From the NCBI RefSeq assembly GCF_021129235.1, contig NZ_JAJOMA010000017.1, positions 62,001 through 126,000 of the forward strand: a stretch of 64,000 nucleotides of DNA. Reading direction: 5' to 3'. Positions 1 to 9,446 of this stretch are shown piece after piece. The notes beneath the pieces are model-generated. The model worked only from the letters and a program-made list of their open reading frames with translations. It was not told the DNA's origin and made no database searches. Position numbers and translations under genes: made by a program. The DNA comes from Kineosporia mesophila. Lineage in GTDB: Bacteria > Actinomycetota > Actinomycetes > Actinomycetales > Kineosporiaceae. Numbering within the stretch: the first letter of the stretch is position 1; the number at the start of each line of letters is the position of its first letter.

Positions 1-77
1 GGCAGACCCACATCGCGCGGTTGCAGTCGCGCCCGCCGCGCCCGCAGGAAGAGGGCGAGCCGTTCGGGGGACGTCAT
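1..77 (-). CDS. MmyB-type XRE transcriptional regulator, N-terminus only
   Basis: Reading the minus strand from an ATG at 77 gives MTSPERLALFLRARRARLQP and then RDVGL up to the window edge. This is the usual start of actinobacterial helix-turn-helix regulators with an MmyB-like ligand-binding domain (a F-L-R-A-R-R-A-R-L pattern just before the HTH). Only about 25 codons are inside the window. It is divergent from the short-chain dehydrogenase at 191, and in actinomycetes such regulators often control the divergent oxidoreductase. The family call rests on a short stretch. Confidence 0.6.
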   Translation of the reverse strand, partial: MTSPERLALFLRARRARLQPRDVGL

Positions 78-190
78 TGCCTCAGGATCGCGTACCGGAT
101 CCTGCGGTGGCGACGTCCCAGGGTGGTATCTCCCGTCCTAGTCTGCAGCGGTCCCTCCACAGCCGCAGGTCACGCTGCCAGGGTGAGGAC

Positions 191-937
191 ATGACGACAA
201 CAGCTCTCATCACCGGAGCGAACAAGGGCATAGGTTTCGAGACCGCCCGCCTCCTGGGCGAGCGCGGTTTCACCGTGCTGGTCGGCGCGCGCTCCGAGGC
301 CGGCGAGGGCGCGGCCCGCACCTTGCGGGAGCGTGGTCTGGACGCTCGTTCCCTGCGCATCGACGTCACCGACGATGCCTCCATCGAGCGGGCCCGGGCC
401 GAGGTGGGGGCTGAGTTCGGACGGCTGGACGTGCTGGTGAACAACGCCGGGATAGCCTCGTCCACCGCGGTGGGCACCCGGGGCGGGCCCAGTACCGCCA
501 CCCGGGCCGCCATGCGGGAGATCTACGAGACCAATGTTTTCGGGCTCGTGGCGGTGACCAACGCGTTCCTGCCGCTGCTGCGCCGGGCCGACGCGGCGCG
601 CATCGTGAATGTGTCCAGCCAGGTCGGGTCGTTCCGCTCGGTCGGCACTCCCGGCGAGTCACTGTGGTACGTCACGACGATTCCGTACCCGACGTCGAAG
701 ACGGCCGTGAACATGATCACGCTGATGTATGCCAAGGAACTCGCGGACACCCCGATCAAGGTCAACTCCGCCGATCCCGGCTACTGCTCCACCGATCTGA
801 CCGGCCGGACCGGCGAACGCACACCCGAACAGGGCGCCCTGGTCAGCGTCGCACTGGCCACGTTGCCGGCCGACGGGCCCAGCGGCCGGTTCTTCACCGA
901 CGGCGATCCGACGCTGAACGAGCCGCTGCCCTGGTAG
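191..937 (+). CDS. Short-chain dehydrogenase/reductase
   Basis: A 248-residue classical SDR, predicted to be a cytosolic NADP(H)-dependent carbonyl reductase of unknown substrate. The N-terminal Rossmann motif TGANKGIGFETA, the NNAG motif (in LVNNAGIASS), the catalytic Ser (NVSSQVGS) and the YPTSK catalytic Tyr/Lys are all present. The ATG at 191 is preceded by GGGTGAGG, a good ribosome binding site; an upstream in-frame ATG at 77 would add a non-homologous leader and is not chosen. The length is normal for the family. It is probably regulated by the divergent MmyB-type regulator that runs off the left edge. Confidence 0.9.
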   Translation: MTTTALITGANKGIGFETARLLGERGFTVLVGARSEAGEGAARTLRERGLDARSLRIDVTDDASIERARAEVGAEFGRLDVLVNNAGIASSTAVGTRGGPSTATRAAMREIYETNVFGLVAVTNAFLPLLRRADAARIVNVSSQVGSFRSVGTPGESLWYVTTIPYPTSKTAVNMITLMYAKELADTPIKVNSADPGYCSTDLTGRTGERTPEQGALVSVALATLPADGPSGRFFTDGDPTLNEPLPW

Positions 938-1077
938 TGCCCGAGCCTCGTCGCGACCCCGGCCAGGGGCTCCCTGCCATGGCACCTTTCGGCAGTGACT
1001 TCCCCGATGGAGGACTCGCGTGAGGGGTGTAATGGCAGGGCCTCCCAGCTGCGGGGTTGCGGTTCTACGGTGATCCG

Positions 1078-2456
<1,379 letters not shown>

Positions 2457-2628
2457 GCCGAGCAGGACGCCCTGGCGGAGCACACCCTGACCAGCGCCCG
2501 GCCGGCCTTCGAGGCCGCCGGCGACCGGCTCTGGAGGGCTCTGACGCTGTACCGGCTCGTCGAGGTCGACCTCGACGCCGCCCGGCGGGCCACCGACGGG
2601 CCGCGGCGTCCGGGTACCCGGGGTTTCG

Positions 2629-3591
2629 TCACCCGAGCGGGTTCTGCGACCCGGCCAGGAGACGCACCATCCACGCCAGACGGGCCGCCCGGGCATCCTG
2701 GCTGATGCGCGCCTGGGGAGCGATCCAGTCGAAGACGTGACAGCCGCCCTCCCAGACATGCAGTTCGGCCCGGCCGCCGGAAGCCCAGATCCGACCCGCG
2801 TACGCCACCACCTCGTCCCTGAGCGATTCGGCCGACCCCACGTCGAGGAAGGCCGGGGGCAGACCGGACACGTCTTTGGCGCGGGCGGGCGCAGCGTACG
2901 GTGAAACGTCCGGGCCACCGCGGTCGCCGCCGAGCAGCGAGCTCCAGCCGAGCCCGTTCCAGCTGCTGTCCCAGATGTCCAGGCCGTCCATCTGACGCAC
3001 CGAGAAACTGTCGTTGTGGTCGTCCAGCATCGGCGACATGAGCAGCTGGCCGAGCAGGCGCGGACCCCCGGCGTCGCGCAGGGTCAGGGCGAGCGCGGCC
3101 GTAAGGCCGCCGCCCGCACTGGTTCCCGCGGCGATGATCCGGTCCGGGTCGAGCCCCAGCTCGGCCGCGTGCTCGACGGTCCACAGCAGGCCGGCGTGGA
3201 CGTCGTCGACGGGCGCCGGGTGGGGATGCTCGGGAGCGAGCCGGTAGGCCACCGACACGAGTGTCGCCCCCAGAGCCTCGGCCTCGTCCAGCAGCGGATC
3301 GAGGACGATGCGGTGGTCTCCGCTGAACAAGCCGCCACCGTGCGTGTGGTAGATCACCGGACGCGGGCCGGGCAGGCCGGCCGGGGCGCAGATCAGCAGG
3401 CTGACCCCCGCCGGTCCGTCGACGGTCCGCTCGCTGACCACGAACCGGCCACCCCGCGAAAGTGTCTCTGCCGACGGTACTTCGGTCGCGTCCTCGGCCC
3501 GCAGAGCGGCCAGCCGGTCGGCGGTCACAGGTGCCGGAGTCAGCACGATGTGGGGCTGAAGTTCACGGTCGAACGGGACGGGTCTGGTCAC
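2629..3591 (-). CDS. HSL-family alpha/beta hydrolase (esterase)
   Basis: A 320-residue cytosolic esterase of the hormone-sensitive-lipase family. The oxyanion-hole motif HTHGGGLFSGD, the nucleophile elbow GTSAGGG, the acid in a DVGSAESLRDE context and the His in GGCHVFDW are all visible, so the catalytic triad looks complete. The start is GTG at 3591. Family members hydrolyse short acyl esters; the natural substrate is unknown. It is transcribed divergently from the small monooxygenase at 3737, and the shared upstream region carries a direct repeat. Confidence 0.88.
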   Translation of the reverse strand: MTRPVPFDRELQPHIVLTPAPVTADRLAALRAEDATEVPSAETLSRGGRFVVSERTVDGPAGVSLLICAPAGLPGPRPVIYHTHGGGLFSGDHRIVLDPLLDEAEALGATLVSVAYRLAPEHPHPAPVDDVHAGLLWTVEHAAELGLDPDRIIAAGTSAGGGLTAALALTLRDAGGPRLLGQLLMSPMLDDHNDSFSVRQMDGLDIWDSSWNGLGWSSLLGGDRGGPDVSPYAAPARAKDVSGLPPAFLDVGSAESLRDEVVAYAGRIWASGGRAELHVWEGGCHVFDWIAPQARISQDARAARLAWMVRLLAGSQNPLG

Positions 3592-3662
3592 CTGGTCATC
3601 ATTCCCTACAGCGACCTACCTCCGGGGCCGGCCCTGACCGGCCCTGACCGGCTCTCCGGGGT

Positions 3663-3685
3663 CATGCCGTCAGGGCATGCCGTCA
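3663..3685. promoter_or_regulatory. Direct repeat in the divergent esterase/monooxygenase promoter region
   Basis: CATGCCGTCA occurs at 3663-3672 and again at 3676-3685, a 13-bp step, and each copy sits next to or within a short GGCATGCC-like palindrome. The position between two divergent starts (3591 and 3737) suits an operator, but there is no independent evidence for a bound protein. Confidence 0.3.
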
Positions 3686-3736
3686 TGCCTCGATCGGTCT
3701 GGCCATCTGCGCTGCGCACGTACCAGCCTGATCGTT

Positions 3737-4081
3737 ATGAGTGACGAGAGCACGCTGATGACCATCACCGAACGTGGCATTCCCCTGTTCATGAACAACA
3801 CCCTGACGATTCGGGCCGACCGGCTCGAGGAATACCGCAGCGCCCTGCTGGACGTACTGCCGCAGGCCCGGGCCGAGGCCGGGTGCCTCTACCTGAACGT
3901 GGGTTTCCTGCTCAGCGACCCGAGCGTGATCGTGCTGTCGGAGGGCTGGCGGGACCTGGTCGAGTACCGCGACGAGGTGCTGGCCCGGGACTACTTCCAG
4001 AAGTACCTCGCCCTCAGTGAGGAGACCTACGCCGAGCCGCGGGTGGTCCAGGTACTCGGCTCGCTGGAGCCGCCGGCCTGA
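3737..4081 (+). CDS. Antibiotic biosynthesis monooxygenase (ABM)-like protein
   Basis: A 114-residue protein with the dimeric alpha/beta-barrel pattern of ABM or quinol-monooxygenase proteins: a first strand NNTLTIRADRLEEYRSALLD, a central LYLNVGFLLSDPSVIVLSEG, and a helix DYFQKYLALSEE. Such proteins are small cytosolic, usually cofactor-free, oxygenases or decoys. ATG at 3737 is chosen; ATGs at 3758 and 3791 are also possible because the first residues are not conserved. Its last 55 bp overlap the end of the convergent LysR gene. Confidence 0.6.
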   Translation: MSDESTLMTITERGIPLFMNNTLTIRADRLEEYRSALLDVLPQARAEAGCLYLNVGFLLSDPSVIVLSEGWRDLVEYRDEVLARDYFQKYLALSEETYAEPRVVQVLGSLEPPA

Positions 4082-4959
4082 GCACCGAGCACGTGCTGTA
4101 CGAACCGCTGGGCGGTGACCGATGCGGCGTGCGCCACCACCGCGATCTCCGGGCGGCTGGGAGAGAGGTCCTCCACCCGGCGGATCCGGATGCCCTTCAT
4201 TCCCGGGCTCGCCATCTCCGTAACGGTGGAGGAGGGGACGAAGGCGATGGCCTTGCCCAGCCGGACGGCGGCCACCACGTCGCTCGCGCTTCGCACCGCC
4301 GGACCGCGACGCCAGTGGTGCCCGTCGACATCGGCCCCCGCCCAGTGACCCGCCTCGGGCACTGACATCCCCGCCCAGAACGTGATCGGATCGTCCCAGA
4401 GATCGGACACGGCCAGAGTCGGCTGGTCGGCGCGGGGGTGGTCGGCCCGCAGCACCACCACCCGCGCCTCCGGCCCGAGCGGAACGACCTGCAGATCCCG
4501 CTGGTCGTAACAGTCGCGCAGGAAGGCGACGTCCACTTCGCCGCTCCGCAGTGCCTCCGGCTGCGACTCCCAGTCCCGGGCCGCCACGTCGATGCTCACG
4601 CCCGGATTGGCCGCCTCGAACGACTCGCACACGGCCGCGCATCGCGTGACGTCGCAGGCGCGGGCCGTCACCCGCAGCGACGCGGGCCCGGGCTGGATCG
4701 CACGAACCCGCTCCAGCGCGGCGCGACTGCGTTCCAGGACATCGTAGGCATCTGCCAGCAGCACTGAACCGGCCTGGGTCAGCCGCGTGGCCCGGGGGCC
4801 TCTGTCGAAGAGCCGCCGGCCGACCGTACGTTCCAGCGATCGCAGCGCCCGCGACAGTGCGGGCTGAGTGATCTGTAGCCGTTGCGCCGCCCTGGTGATG
4901 CTTCCGGTCTCGGACACGGCGATGAGATAGGTCAGGTGTCGTAGCTCCAGGTCCGGCAT
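4027..4959 (-). CDS. LysR-family transcriptional regulator
   Basis: A 310-residue LysR-type regulator. The N-terminal winged HTH is clear: LRHLTYLIAVSETGSITRAA, QRLQITQPALSRALRSLE, GRRLFDRGPRATRLTQAG. The C-terminal co-inducer domain follows, with LRVTARACDVTRC and VDVAFLRDC. The 3' end overlaps the small monooxygenase gene by 55 bp, tail to tail. The start at 4959 faces the biosynthetic block beginning at 5357 across about 400 bp. LysR proteins usually control a divergent target, so it is the best local candidate regulator of that block; this is inference from position. Confidence 0.93.
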   Translation of the reverse strand: MPDLELRHLTYLIAVSETGSITRAAQRLQITQPALSRALRSLERTVGRRLFDRGPRATRLTQAGSVLLADAYDVLERSRAALERVRAIQPGPASLRVTARACDVTRCAAVCESFEAANPGVSIDVAARDWESQPEALRSGEVDVAFLRDCYDQRDLQVVPLGPEARVVVLRADHPRADQPTLAVSDLWDDPITFWAGMSVPEAGHWAGADVDGHHWRRGPAVRSASDVVAAVRLGKAIAFVPSSTVTEMASPGMKGIRIRRVEDLSPSRPEIAVVAHAASVTAQRFVQHVLGAQAGGSSEPSTWTTRGSA

Positions 4960-5356
4960 TCAGCGATTCTAGATCTCTGCCCTCAGCCGTTCTTGCCATT
5001 GCCCTTCCGCGCAATCCCCCTGCGACCGACGGCCGGACCGTGTTCCCGCTCGACCCGGACGCCCCGTTCCCTGGCCCCGTCATCGTGACCGCGTCTGTGC
5101 GAAACCTGTGCTCGGGATGGGCAACCCCGTGCCCTTTTGCTCGTCTCCACCTCGCCGGGCCGGGCAACGATCCGACCGGCACGATCACGACTTCCCAGGG
5201 CCCGCCAAGCTGACCGCACCGACCTGAGGAAGGCCCGGAGATCTTCTCTCGGCAGGTCAGAGGCCCTCTGGGCAAATCTTTTACGACATCGACCGACCTC
5301 GGCCGAGAGTTCTCGGCGGCAAATCCCACGGTTCCGGTGCGGCTCTTTACGCAGTA
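4960..5356. other. 397-bp divergent intergenic region upstream of block A
   Basis: It lies between the LysR start and the first gene of the biosynthetic block. I see no convincing coding frame on either strand. It holds a 16-bp palindrome near the block A start (separate entry) and a few TCTCGG-rich stretches. The first block A ATG at 5357 has no visible Shine-Dalgarno sequence, so a leaderless or poorly initiated first gene is possible. Confidence 0.5.
5302..5317. promoter_or_regulatory. Palindrome upstream of block A
   Basis: GCCGAGA-GT-TCTCGGC is a perfect 7-bp inverted repeat ending 39 bp before the ATG at 5357. It overlaps a second self-complementary word, CTCGGCCGAG. The position is right for an operator in the LysR/block A divergent promoter, but no classic T-N11-A LysR box was confirmed. 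Confidence 0.35.
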
Positions 5357-6355
5357 ATGTCCCACTTCATGTCGGACACCGGATCGGAGGACGGGTTGGC
5401 CCAAGCTCATCTCCATGGTTTGGCTCATGCCCTGGGACATCGAAAAAGTCATCTCGCCGAGTCCGAAACCGCCGGACTCCTGGAGTCTTCCGCTGTCGAT
5501 CTGCTGAGCTCAGGCTTCGCCTGGCACTATCGCTGCGAGGACGACCAAAGTGCCTACGACCTGGCCCTGGCCGCGGTGCGGGCGCTCCCCGAAGGCAGCC
5601 TGGCCGACGGCGCCGACGCGATCATCTACTCGACGTGCCTGCCCGGGAACGGGAACATCGGCACTGCTGAGACCTGGCGTTCCTCCCGGGACGTACGGCA
5701 TTTGATGGAGTTCCCGGCCAGTCACCTGCAGGCTGAACTCGAACTCGACCGGGCTGTGGTGATCGGCCTCACCCAGCAGGGCTGCACCGGCTTCCTGGGC
5801 TCACTGCGGCTGGCGAGTTCACTGCTGGCGAGCGAACCGGAATGGGAGCGGGTGCTGTGCGTGACCGCCGACCGTTTCCCGCCCGGCTCGGTCTACGAAC
5901 AGTCCTTCAACCTGATCTCGGACGGCGCCGCTGCCTGCGTAGTTGCCCGTTCGCCAGGTACTTTCCGGATTCTTGGGACGCATCACATCACCAACGGCGG
6001 GATGGCCGCAGCGACCGGTGAGGAGTCGATCGGCAGCTACTTCTCCTACACTCAGCTGCTCGTTCGCGAAACCCTCCGGCGCACCGGCCTGACCATGGCC
6101 GACATCGACTGGATCGTGCCGCAGAACACCAACGCCGCGGCCTGGAAGATCCTCTCCCGGATGCTCGGGATCGACGAGAACCAGGTGCACATGCCCTCGC
6201 TGCCCGAATCGGCGCACGCCATCTCCTCCGACCACGCGATCAACCTTTCCGACCTCACCGCTTCCGGGCGACTCCGAAAGGGCCAGCGGGTCATGCTGCT
6301 GGTCGCCGGGCACGGCCTGAACTGGCAGAGCACCGTGCTGGAGGTGACCGCATGA
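5357..6355 (+). CDS. KASIII-like (FabH-type thiolase-fold) enzyme, variant active site
   Basis: A 332-residue thiolase-fold protein of the 3-oxoacyl-ACP synthase III / CerJ acyltransferase group. The nucleophile Cys143 is in the expected TQQGCTGFLG context, and SFNLISDGAAA and the C-terminal domain match the family. The normal His motif (PHQAN) reads PQNTN, so Gln256 replaces the catalytic His. The usual GNTS Asn loop reads SSDH. These changes argue against ordinary decarboxylating Claisen condensation and fit acyl transfer, or a degenerate function, better. ATG 5357 or ATG 5369 may be the start. It is the first gene of the block and overlaps the next by 4 bp. Confidence 0.8.
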   Translation: MSHFMSDTGSEDGLAQAHLHGLAHALGHRKSHLAESETAGLLESSAVDLLSSGFAWHYRCEDDQSAYDLALAAVRALPEGSLADGADAIIYSTCLPGNGNIGTAETWRSSRDVRHLMEFPASHLQAELELDRAVVIGLTQQGCTGFLGSLRLASSLLASEPEWERVLCVTADRFPPGSVYEQSFNLISDGAAACVVARSPGTFRILGTHHITNGGMAAATGEESIGSYFSYTQLLVRETLRRTGLTMADIDWIVPQNTNAAAWKILSRMLGIDENQVHMPSLPESAHAISSDHAINLSDLTASGRLRKGQRVMLLVAGHGLNWQSTVLEVTA

Positions 6356-7245
6356 GCACCGCCACCATCCGCGACGCCATCGCCTCGATCTCCGGCACCG
6401 TCGAACGCCTCAGCCAGCTCTCCCAGGACAAGTACAGCAACCCCTACACCAGTCTGACCTGGCCCGGGACCATCGACCCGGAGAACGTCTGGTTCTTCAG
6501 TCCCGAGCACGTCAGCCTGCACGGCACTCGATACTGGGACCAGCTGGACGACACCGCCCAGCACCGGCTGGCTTTCGAGGAGGCTGCCAACTTCTTCAGC
6601 CTCAACATCCATGGCGAGAAACTGGCGATCGAGGGTCTGGCCACCCGTCTGTACCGCCCGGACCTCGCGGAGATCTCCGGCTATCTGCACCATTTCCTCG
6701 ATGAGGAGAACAAGCACAGCATCTACTTCGGCGGGTTCTGCCAGCGCTACGCCAAGGTCTACCGCAGCCTGAACGTGCCGTTCGGCGGGAAGCTCGGCCG
6801 GGAGATCGACGACCTGCTGTTCTTCGCCCAGGTGATGCTGTTCGAGGAGCACTCCGACTGGTACAACGTGCACCAGGCCAAGGACTCCCGGCTGGACCCG
6901 CTGGCGGTCTTCATCAACGCCGCCCACCACGCCGACGAGTCCCGGCACCTGGTCTTCAACCGGGCCATCGTGCAGGCCTTCTGGGACACCTACCGGGCCG
7001 GCTGGGACGAGGCGACGGTGGCCGGGATCCGGGCCCAGCTCGCCCAGTTCCTCAACGCCACCTGGCGGGAGTACTACAACCCCGACGTCTACGCCACCGT
7101 CGGTTTCGCCGACCCGTGGCAGGTGGCCGAGGACGCCTGGGCGTCACCGGTGCAGCGCGCGCGGCGTCGCCGTGTCTCAGCCAAGTGCCTGCGCTTTCTC
7201 AGCAAGATCGACCTGTTGCCGGAGGAACCCACCGATGTCTTCTGA
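6352..7245 (+). CDS. AurF-family diiron oxygenase
   Basis: A 297-residue protein of the p-aminobenzoate N-oxygenase (AurF/CmlI) family, non-heme diiron enzymes that oxidise amines stepwise to hydroxylamine, nitroso or nitro. The ligand pattern is complete: a Glu in HGEKLAIEG (Glu89 or Glu94), E119-x2-H122 (in DEENKHS), Glu165/166 (in LFEEHSD) and H192-x3-E196-x2-H199 (in HHADESRHL). The spacing resembles the AurF ligand set. The gene sits between a KASIII-like gene and a carrier protein, so a carrier-bound amino acid is a plausible substrate; some family members instead hydroxylate carbon. Start ATG 6352 overlaps the previous stop by 4 bp. Confidence 0.85.
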   Translation: MSTATIRDAIASISGTVERLSQLSQDKYSNPYTSLTWPGTIDPENVWFFSPEHVSLHGTRYWDQLDDTAQHRLAFEEAANFFSLNIHGEKLAIEGLATRLYRPDLAEISGYLHHFLDEENKHSIYFGGFCQRYAKVYRSLNVPFGGKLGREIDDLLFFAQVMLFEEHSDWYNVHQAKDSRLDPLAVFINAAHHADESRHLVFNRAIVQAFWDTYRAGWDEATVAGIRAQLAQFLNATWREYYNPDVYATVGFADPWQVAEDAWASPVQRARRRRVSAKCLRFLSKIDLLPEEPTDVF

Positions 7246-7483
7246 AAGCCCCGACGCCTTGGTCGCCTGGGTCAACCACCGGGGCCGCGACCTGCCCGAG
7301 GACGGGGTCACCGAGGACCTCCCGCTGCTGGCCGGGCGTCATCTCACCTCCCTGCACATCCCCGAGCTCATCCTGCTGCTGGAACGCATCAGCGGGCGGG
7401 AGGTCGAGGTGGACCGACTGCAGGCCGGCGACTTCCAGGACCTGCGCACCATTCGCGCGAAATTCCTGGCCCCCGCGCGGTGA
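7235..7483 (+). CDS. Acyl/aminoacyl carrier protein
   Basis: An 82-residue carrier-protein-like four-helix fold. The likely phosphopantetheine site is Ser39 in HLTSLHIPELILLLE, where the usual D-S-L is T-S-L; the following E-L-x-x-x-L-E helix is typical. The start at 7235 overlaps the preceding gene by 11 bp and an upstream GGAGGAACC provides a ribosome binding site. It lies directly before the amino acid:carrier-protein ligase, whose family aminoacylates exactly such small stand-alone carriers, so it is inferred to be the amino-acid carrier. The missing Asp before Ser is unusual but not fatal in this group. Confidence 0.75.
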   Translation: MSSESPDALVAWVNHRGRDLPEDGVTEDLPLLAGRHLTSLHIPELILLLERISGREVEVDRLQAGDFQDLRTIRAKFLAPAR

Positions 7484-8358
7484 CCGCCACTCTGACGAGC
7501 GCCGGGCTGACCTGGCTGCCCTCCGGGCAGGCCATGCTCGCCGGGCCGCTCCAGCAGCTCTTCCTCGAATGCGACACCGCCCTCGCCGCCCTGGCCGGCG
7601 ACACCGGCGCCGAACCCGCCGAGCACCCGGTCTTTCTCGCCGTCGATGACCTGGAACGGATCAACTACCTGGCCTCGTTCCCGCACCTGGCCACCTTCCC
7701 GGTCACGCTCGAGGAGTCCGGTCTGCCGGCTTTCGCCGCCGACCCGGTGGACGAGTCCGGTGCCGTGCGACTGAGGGGGATCTCGCCGGTCCGCAACGTG
7801 ATCACCCCGGCTGCCTGCTATCACGTGTATGTGCAGCTGCGTGACCAGCGCATCGAGGGCCCGCGCTACCTGACCTTCCGCAACACCTGCGTCCGGCGGG
7901 AGACGGAATATCAGCCGCTACGCCGGCAGTGGAGCTTCCGGATGCGCGAGATCGTCTGCCTCGGAAGCCGGGCCCAGGTCAAGGCCTTTCTGGATCGCTA
8001 TCGGGATCTGGTGTCCGGTCTGCTGATCGAGCTGGGACTGGAGGTCTCCTGGCAGATCGCCACCGACCCGTTCTTCCAGCCGTCCCGGAACCCGGCCTAC
8101 CTGGCCCAGCGCCTGAACCCGACCAAGCACGAGGCGGTTTTCGGCGGCGACCTGGCGATCGCCTCGGTCAACCTGCACGAGGACCATTTCGGTGAAGCGT
8201 TCTCGATCAGCACGGACGAAGGGCCCGTCTCCAGCGGGTGCGTCGCGTTCGGGCTGGAGCGCTGGCTGTACGCGATCACCACCCGGTACGGCGCCGACCC
8301 GGCGAACTGGCCCGATCCGGTCGCAGCGGCCGGGCGGGTTCTGGAGAGGCACCGATGA
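7480..8358 (+). CDS. Amino acid:[carrier protein] ligase, seryl-tRNA synthetase-like
   Basis: A 292-residue class II aminoacyl-tRNA-synthetase-like catalytic core without a tRNA-binding domain. It matches the family that adenylates a small amino acid (Gly or Ala in studied cases) and transfers it to a carrier protein's phosphopantetheine. Motif 2 is TFRNTCVRRETEYQPLRRQW followed by SFRMREI; motif 3 is GCVAFGLERWLYAI. Three residues match the zinc ligands known in this family and in archaeal SerRS: Cys113 (TPAACYHVY), Glu157 (FRMREIV) and Cys254 (SSGCVAF). The start is GTG at 7480, overlapping the carrier gene by 4 bp, so carrier and ligase are co-translated partners. The amino acid cannot be read from sequence. 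Confidence 0.87.
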   Translation: MTATLTSAGLTWLPSGQAMLAGPLQQLFLECDTALAALAGDTGAEPAEHPVFLAVDDLERINYLASFPHLATFPVTLEESGLPAFAADPVDESGAVRLRGISPVRNVITPAACYHVYVQLRDQRIEGPRYLTFRNTCVRRETEYQPLRRQWSFRMREIVCLGSRAQVKAFLDRYRDLVSGLLIELGLEVSWQIATDPFFQPSRNPAYLAQRLNPTKHEAVFGGDLAIASVNLHEDHFGEAFSISTDEGPVSSGCVAFGLERWLYAITTRYGADPANWPDPVAAAGRVLERHR

Positions 8359-9446
8359 GCAGCACGATCGTTCTGACCGGCGGCACCGGGTATCTCGGAA
8401 GCCGTCTGGCCGAGCGATTGCTCGAGATCACAGATCACCGCCTGGTACTGCTCGCGCGTGACCCGCAACGGGCCCGGCAGTTCATCGACGCGTGGGGAGC
8501 CGACGGGCAGAAACGGGTGGACGTCGTCCCCACCGATCTGCGCGACGGCACCATCGAGGGGGTGGCCCGGGATTCGGTGACCCACGTGGTGCACTCCGCG
8601 GCGCTGATCTTCTTCAACGTGGAGAAGCTGGATGCCCAGGCGGTCAACGTGGACGGAACCCGGGCTGTCACCGAGTTCGCCCGCCGCTGCCCGAATCTGC
8701 AGCGGTATCTGGCCTTCTCCAGCCTGTACAGCGCGGGCACCCGCACCGGCCGGATCCTCGAGCAGCCGCACCCGCCGGAGTCGGCCTTCGCCAACCATTA
8801 CGAGTGGTCCAAGGCGCGTTCTGAGCAGGAGGTGCTGGACGGGGCCTCCGGGCTTCCGCTGACCATCGTGCGGCCGGGCACAGTGATCGCCGACGGCCCG
8901 GACGGGCGGGTCACGCAGTACAACGCCTTCCACAACACCCTGAAACTGTTCTTCTACGGCTTGCTCTCGCTGATGCCGGGGGATGCCGCCACCCCGATGT
9001 ACCTGACCACAGCCGACTTCACCGCGACAGCAGCGGCGCATCTGCTGCTCAGCCCACGGGGCGAGGGCATCTACCACCTCGGCCCCGACCCGGACGAGAC
9101 GCAGACGCTCGGCGAACTGATCGACCAGGCGTTCGACGTGTTCGAGAGCGATCCAGCCTTTCGCCGGCGGCGTCTGCTGCGCCCGGAGTTCTGTGACGTG
9201 GAGACCTTCCGTCACCTGGTCGACGCCTCCCGAAGCCTGGGCACCAGTCCGATGTCTCAGGCCCTGCAGTCGGTGGCGCCGTTCGCCGAGCAGATGTTCA
9301 AGCGCAAGCATTTCGATACCACTCGCCTGCACGCGGCCTGGCCCGAGCACCCGGGAACGGACTCCCCGTCGCTCACCCACGCCGTCATCGACCGTCTCGT
9401 CGCCTCTCGCTGGGGACGGAATCAGGAGGGCACGTCATGGACCTGA
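8355..9446 (+). CDS. Thioester reductase-like extended SDR
   Basis: A 363-residue extended SDR (NAD_binding_4-like). The N-terminal motif TGGTGYLGSRLAERLL and the active-site YEWSK (Tyr/Lys) are intact, and the conserved HSAALIFFNVEKLDA and VNVDGTRAV are typical. Stand-alone members reduce carrier- or CoA-bound thioesters to aldehydes or act on related acyl substrates, which would release the product of a carrier-protein pathway. It starts with an ATGA overlap at 8355. An NAD-dependent epimerase role is the main alternative. Confidence 0.75.
   Translation: MSSTIVLTGGTGYLGSRLAERLLEITDHRLVLLARDPQRARQFIDAWGADGQKRVDVVPTDLRDGTIEGVARDSVTHVVHSAALIFFNVEKLDAQAVNVDGTRAVTEFARRCPNLQRYLAFSSLYSAGTRTGRILEQPHPPESAFANHYEWSKARSEQEVLDGASGLPLTIVRPGTVIADGPDGRVTQYNAFHNTLKLFFYGLLSLMPGDAATPMYLTTADFTATAAAHLLLSPRGEGIYHLGPDPDETQTLGELIDQAFDVFESDPAFRRRRLLRPEFCDVETFRHLVDASRSLGTSPMSQALQSVAPFAEQMFKRKHFDTTRLHAAWPEHPGTDSPSLTHAVIDRLVASRWGRNQEGTSWT

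Noticed and set aside
2457-2628. Possible coding remnant after the aldo-keto reductase (AEHTLTSARPAFEAAGDRLW)
   Set aside because: It looks protein-like for about 45 residues but has no start, no family and is too short to call.
4983-5219. 78-codon minus-strand frame in the block A promoter region
   Set aside because: Arg/Gly-rich, no ribosome binding site, no domain.
3683-5452. 589-codon open frame on the minus strand
   Set aside because: It runs across the LysR gene in another frame, the monooxygenase gene and the intergenic region; its Arg/Gly-rich product has no family features, as expected in very GC-rich DNA.
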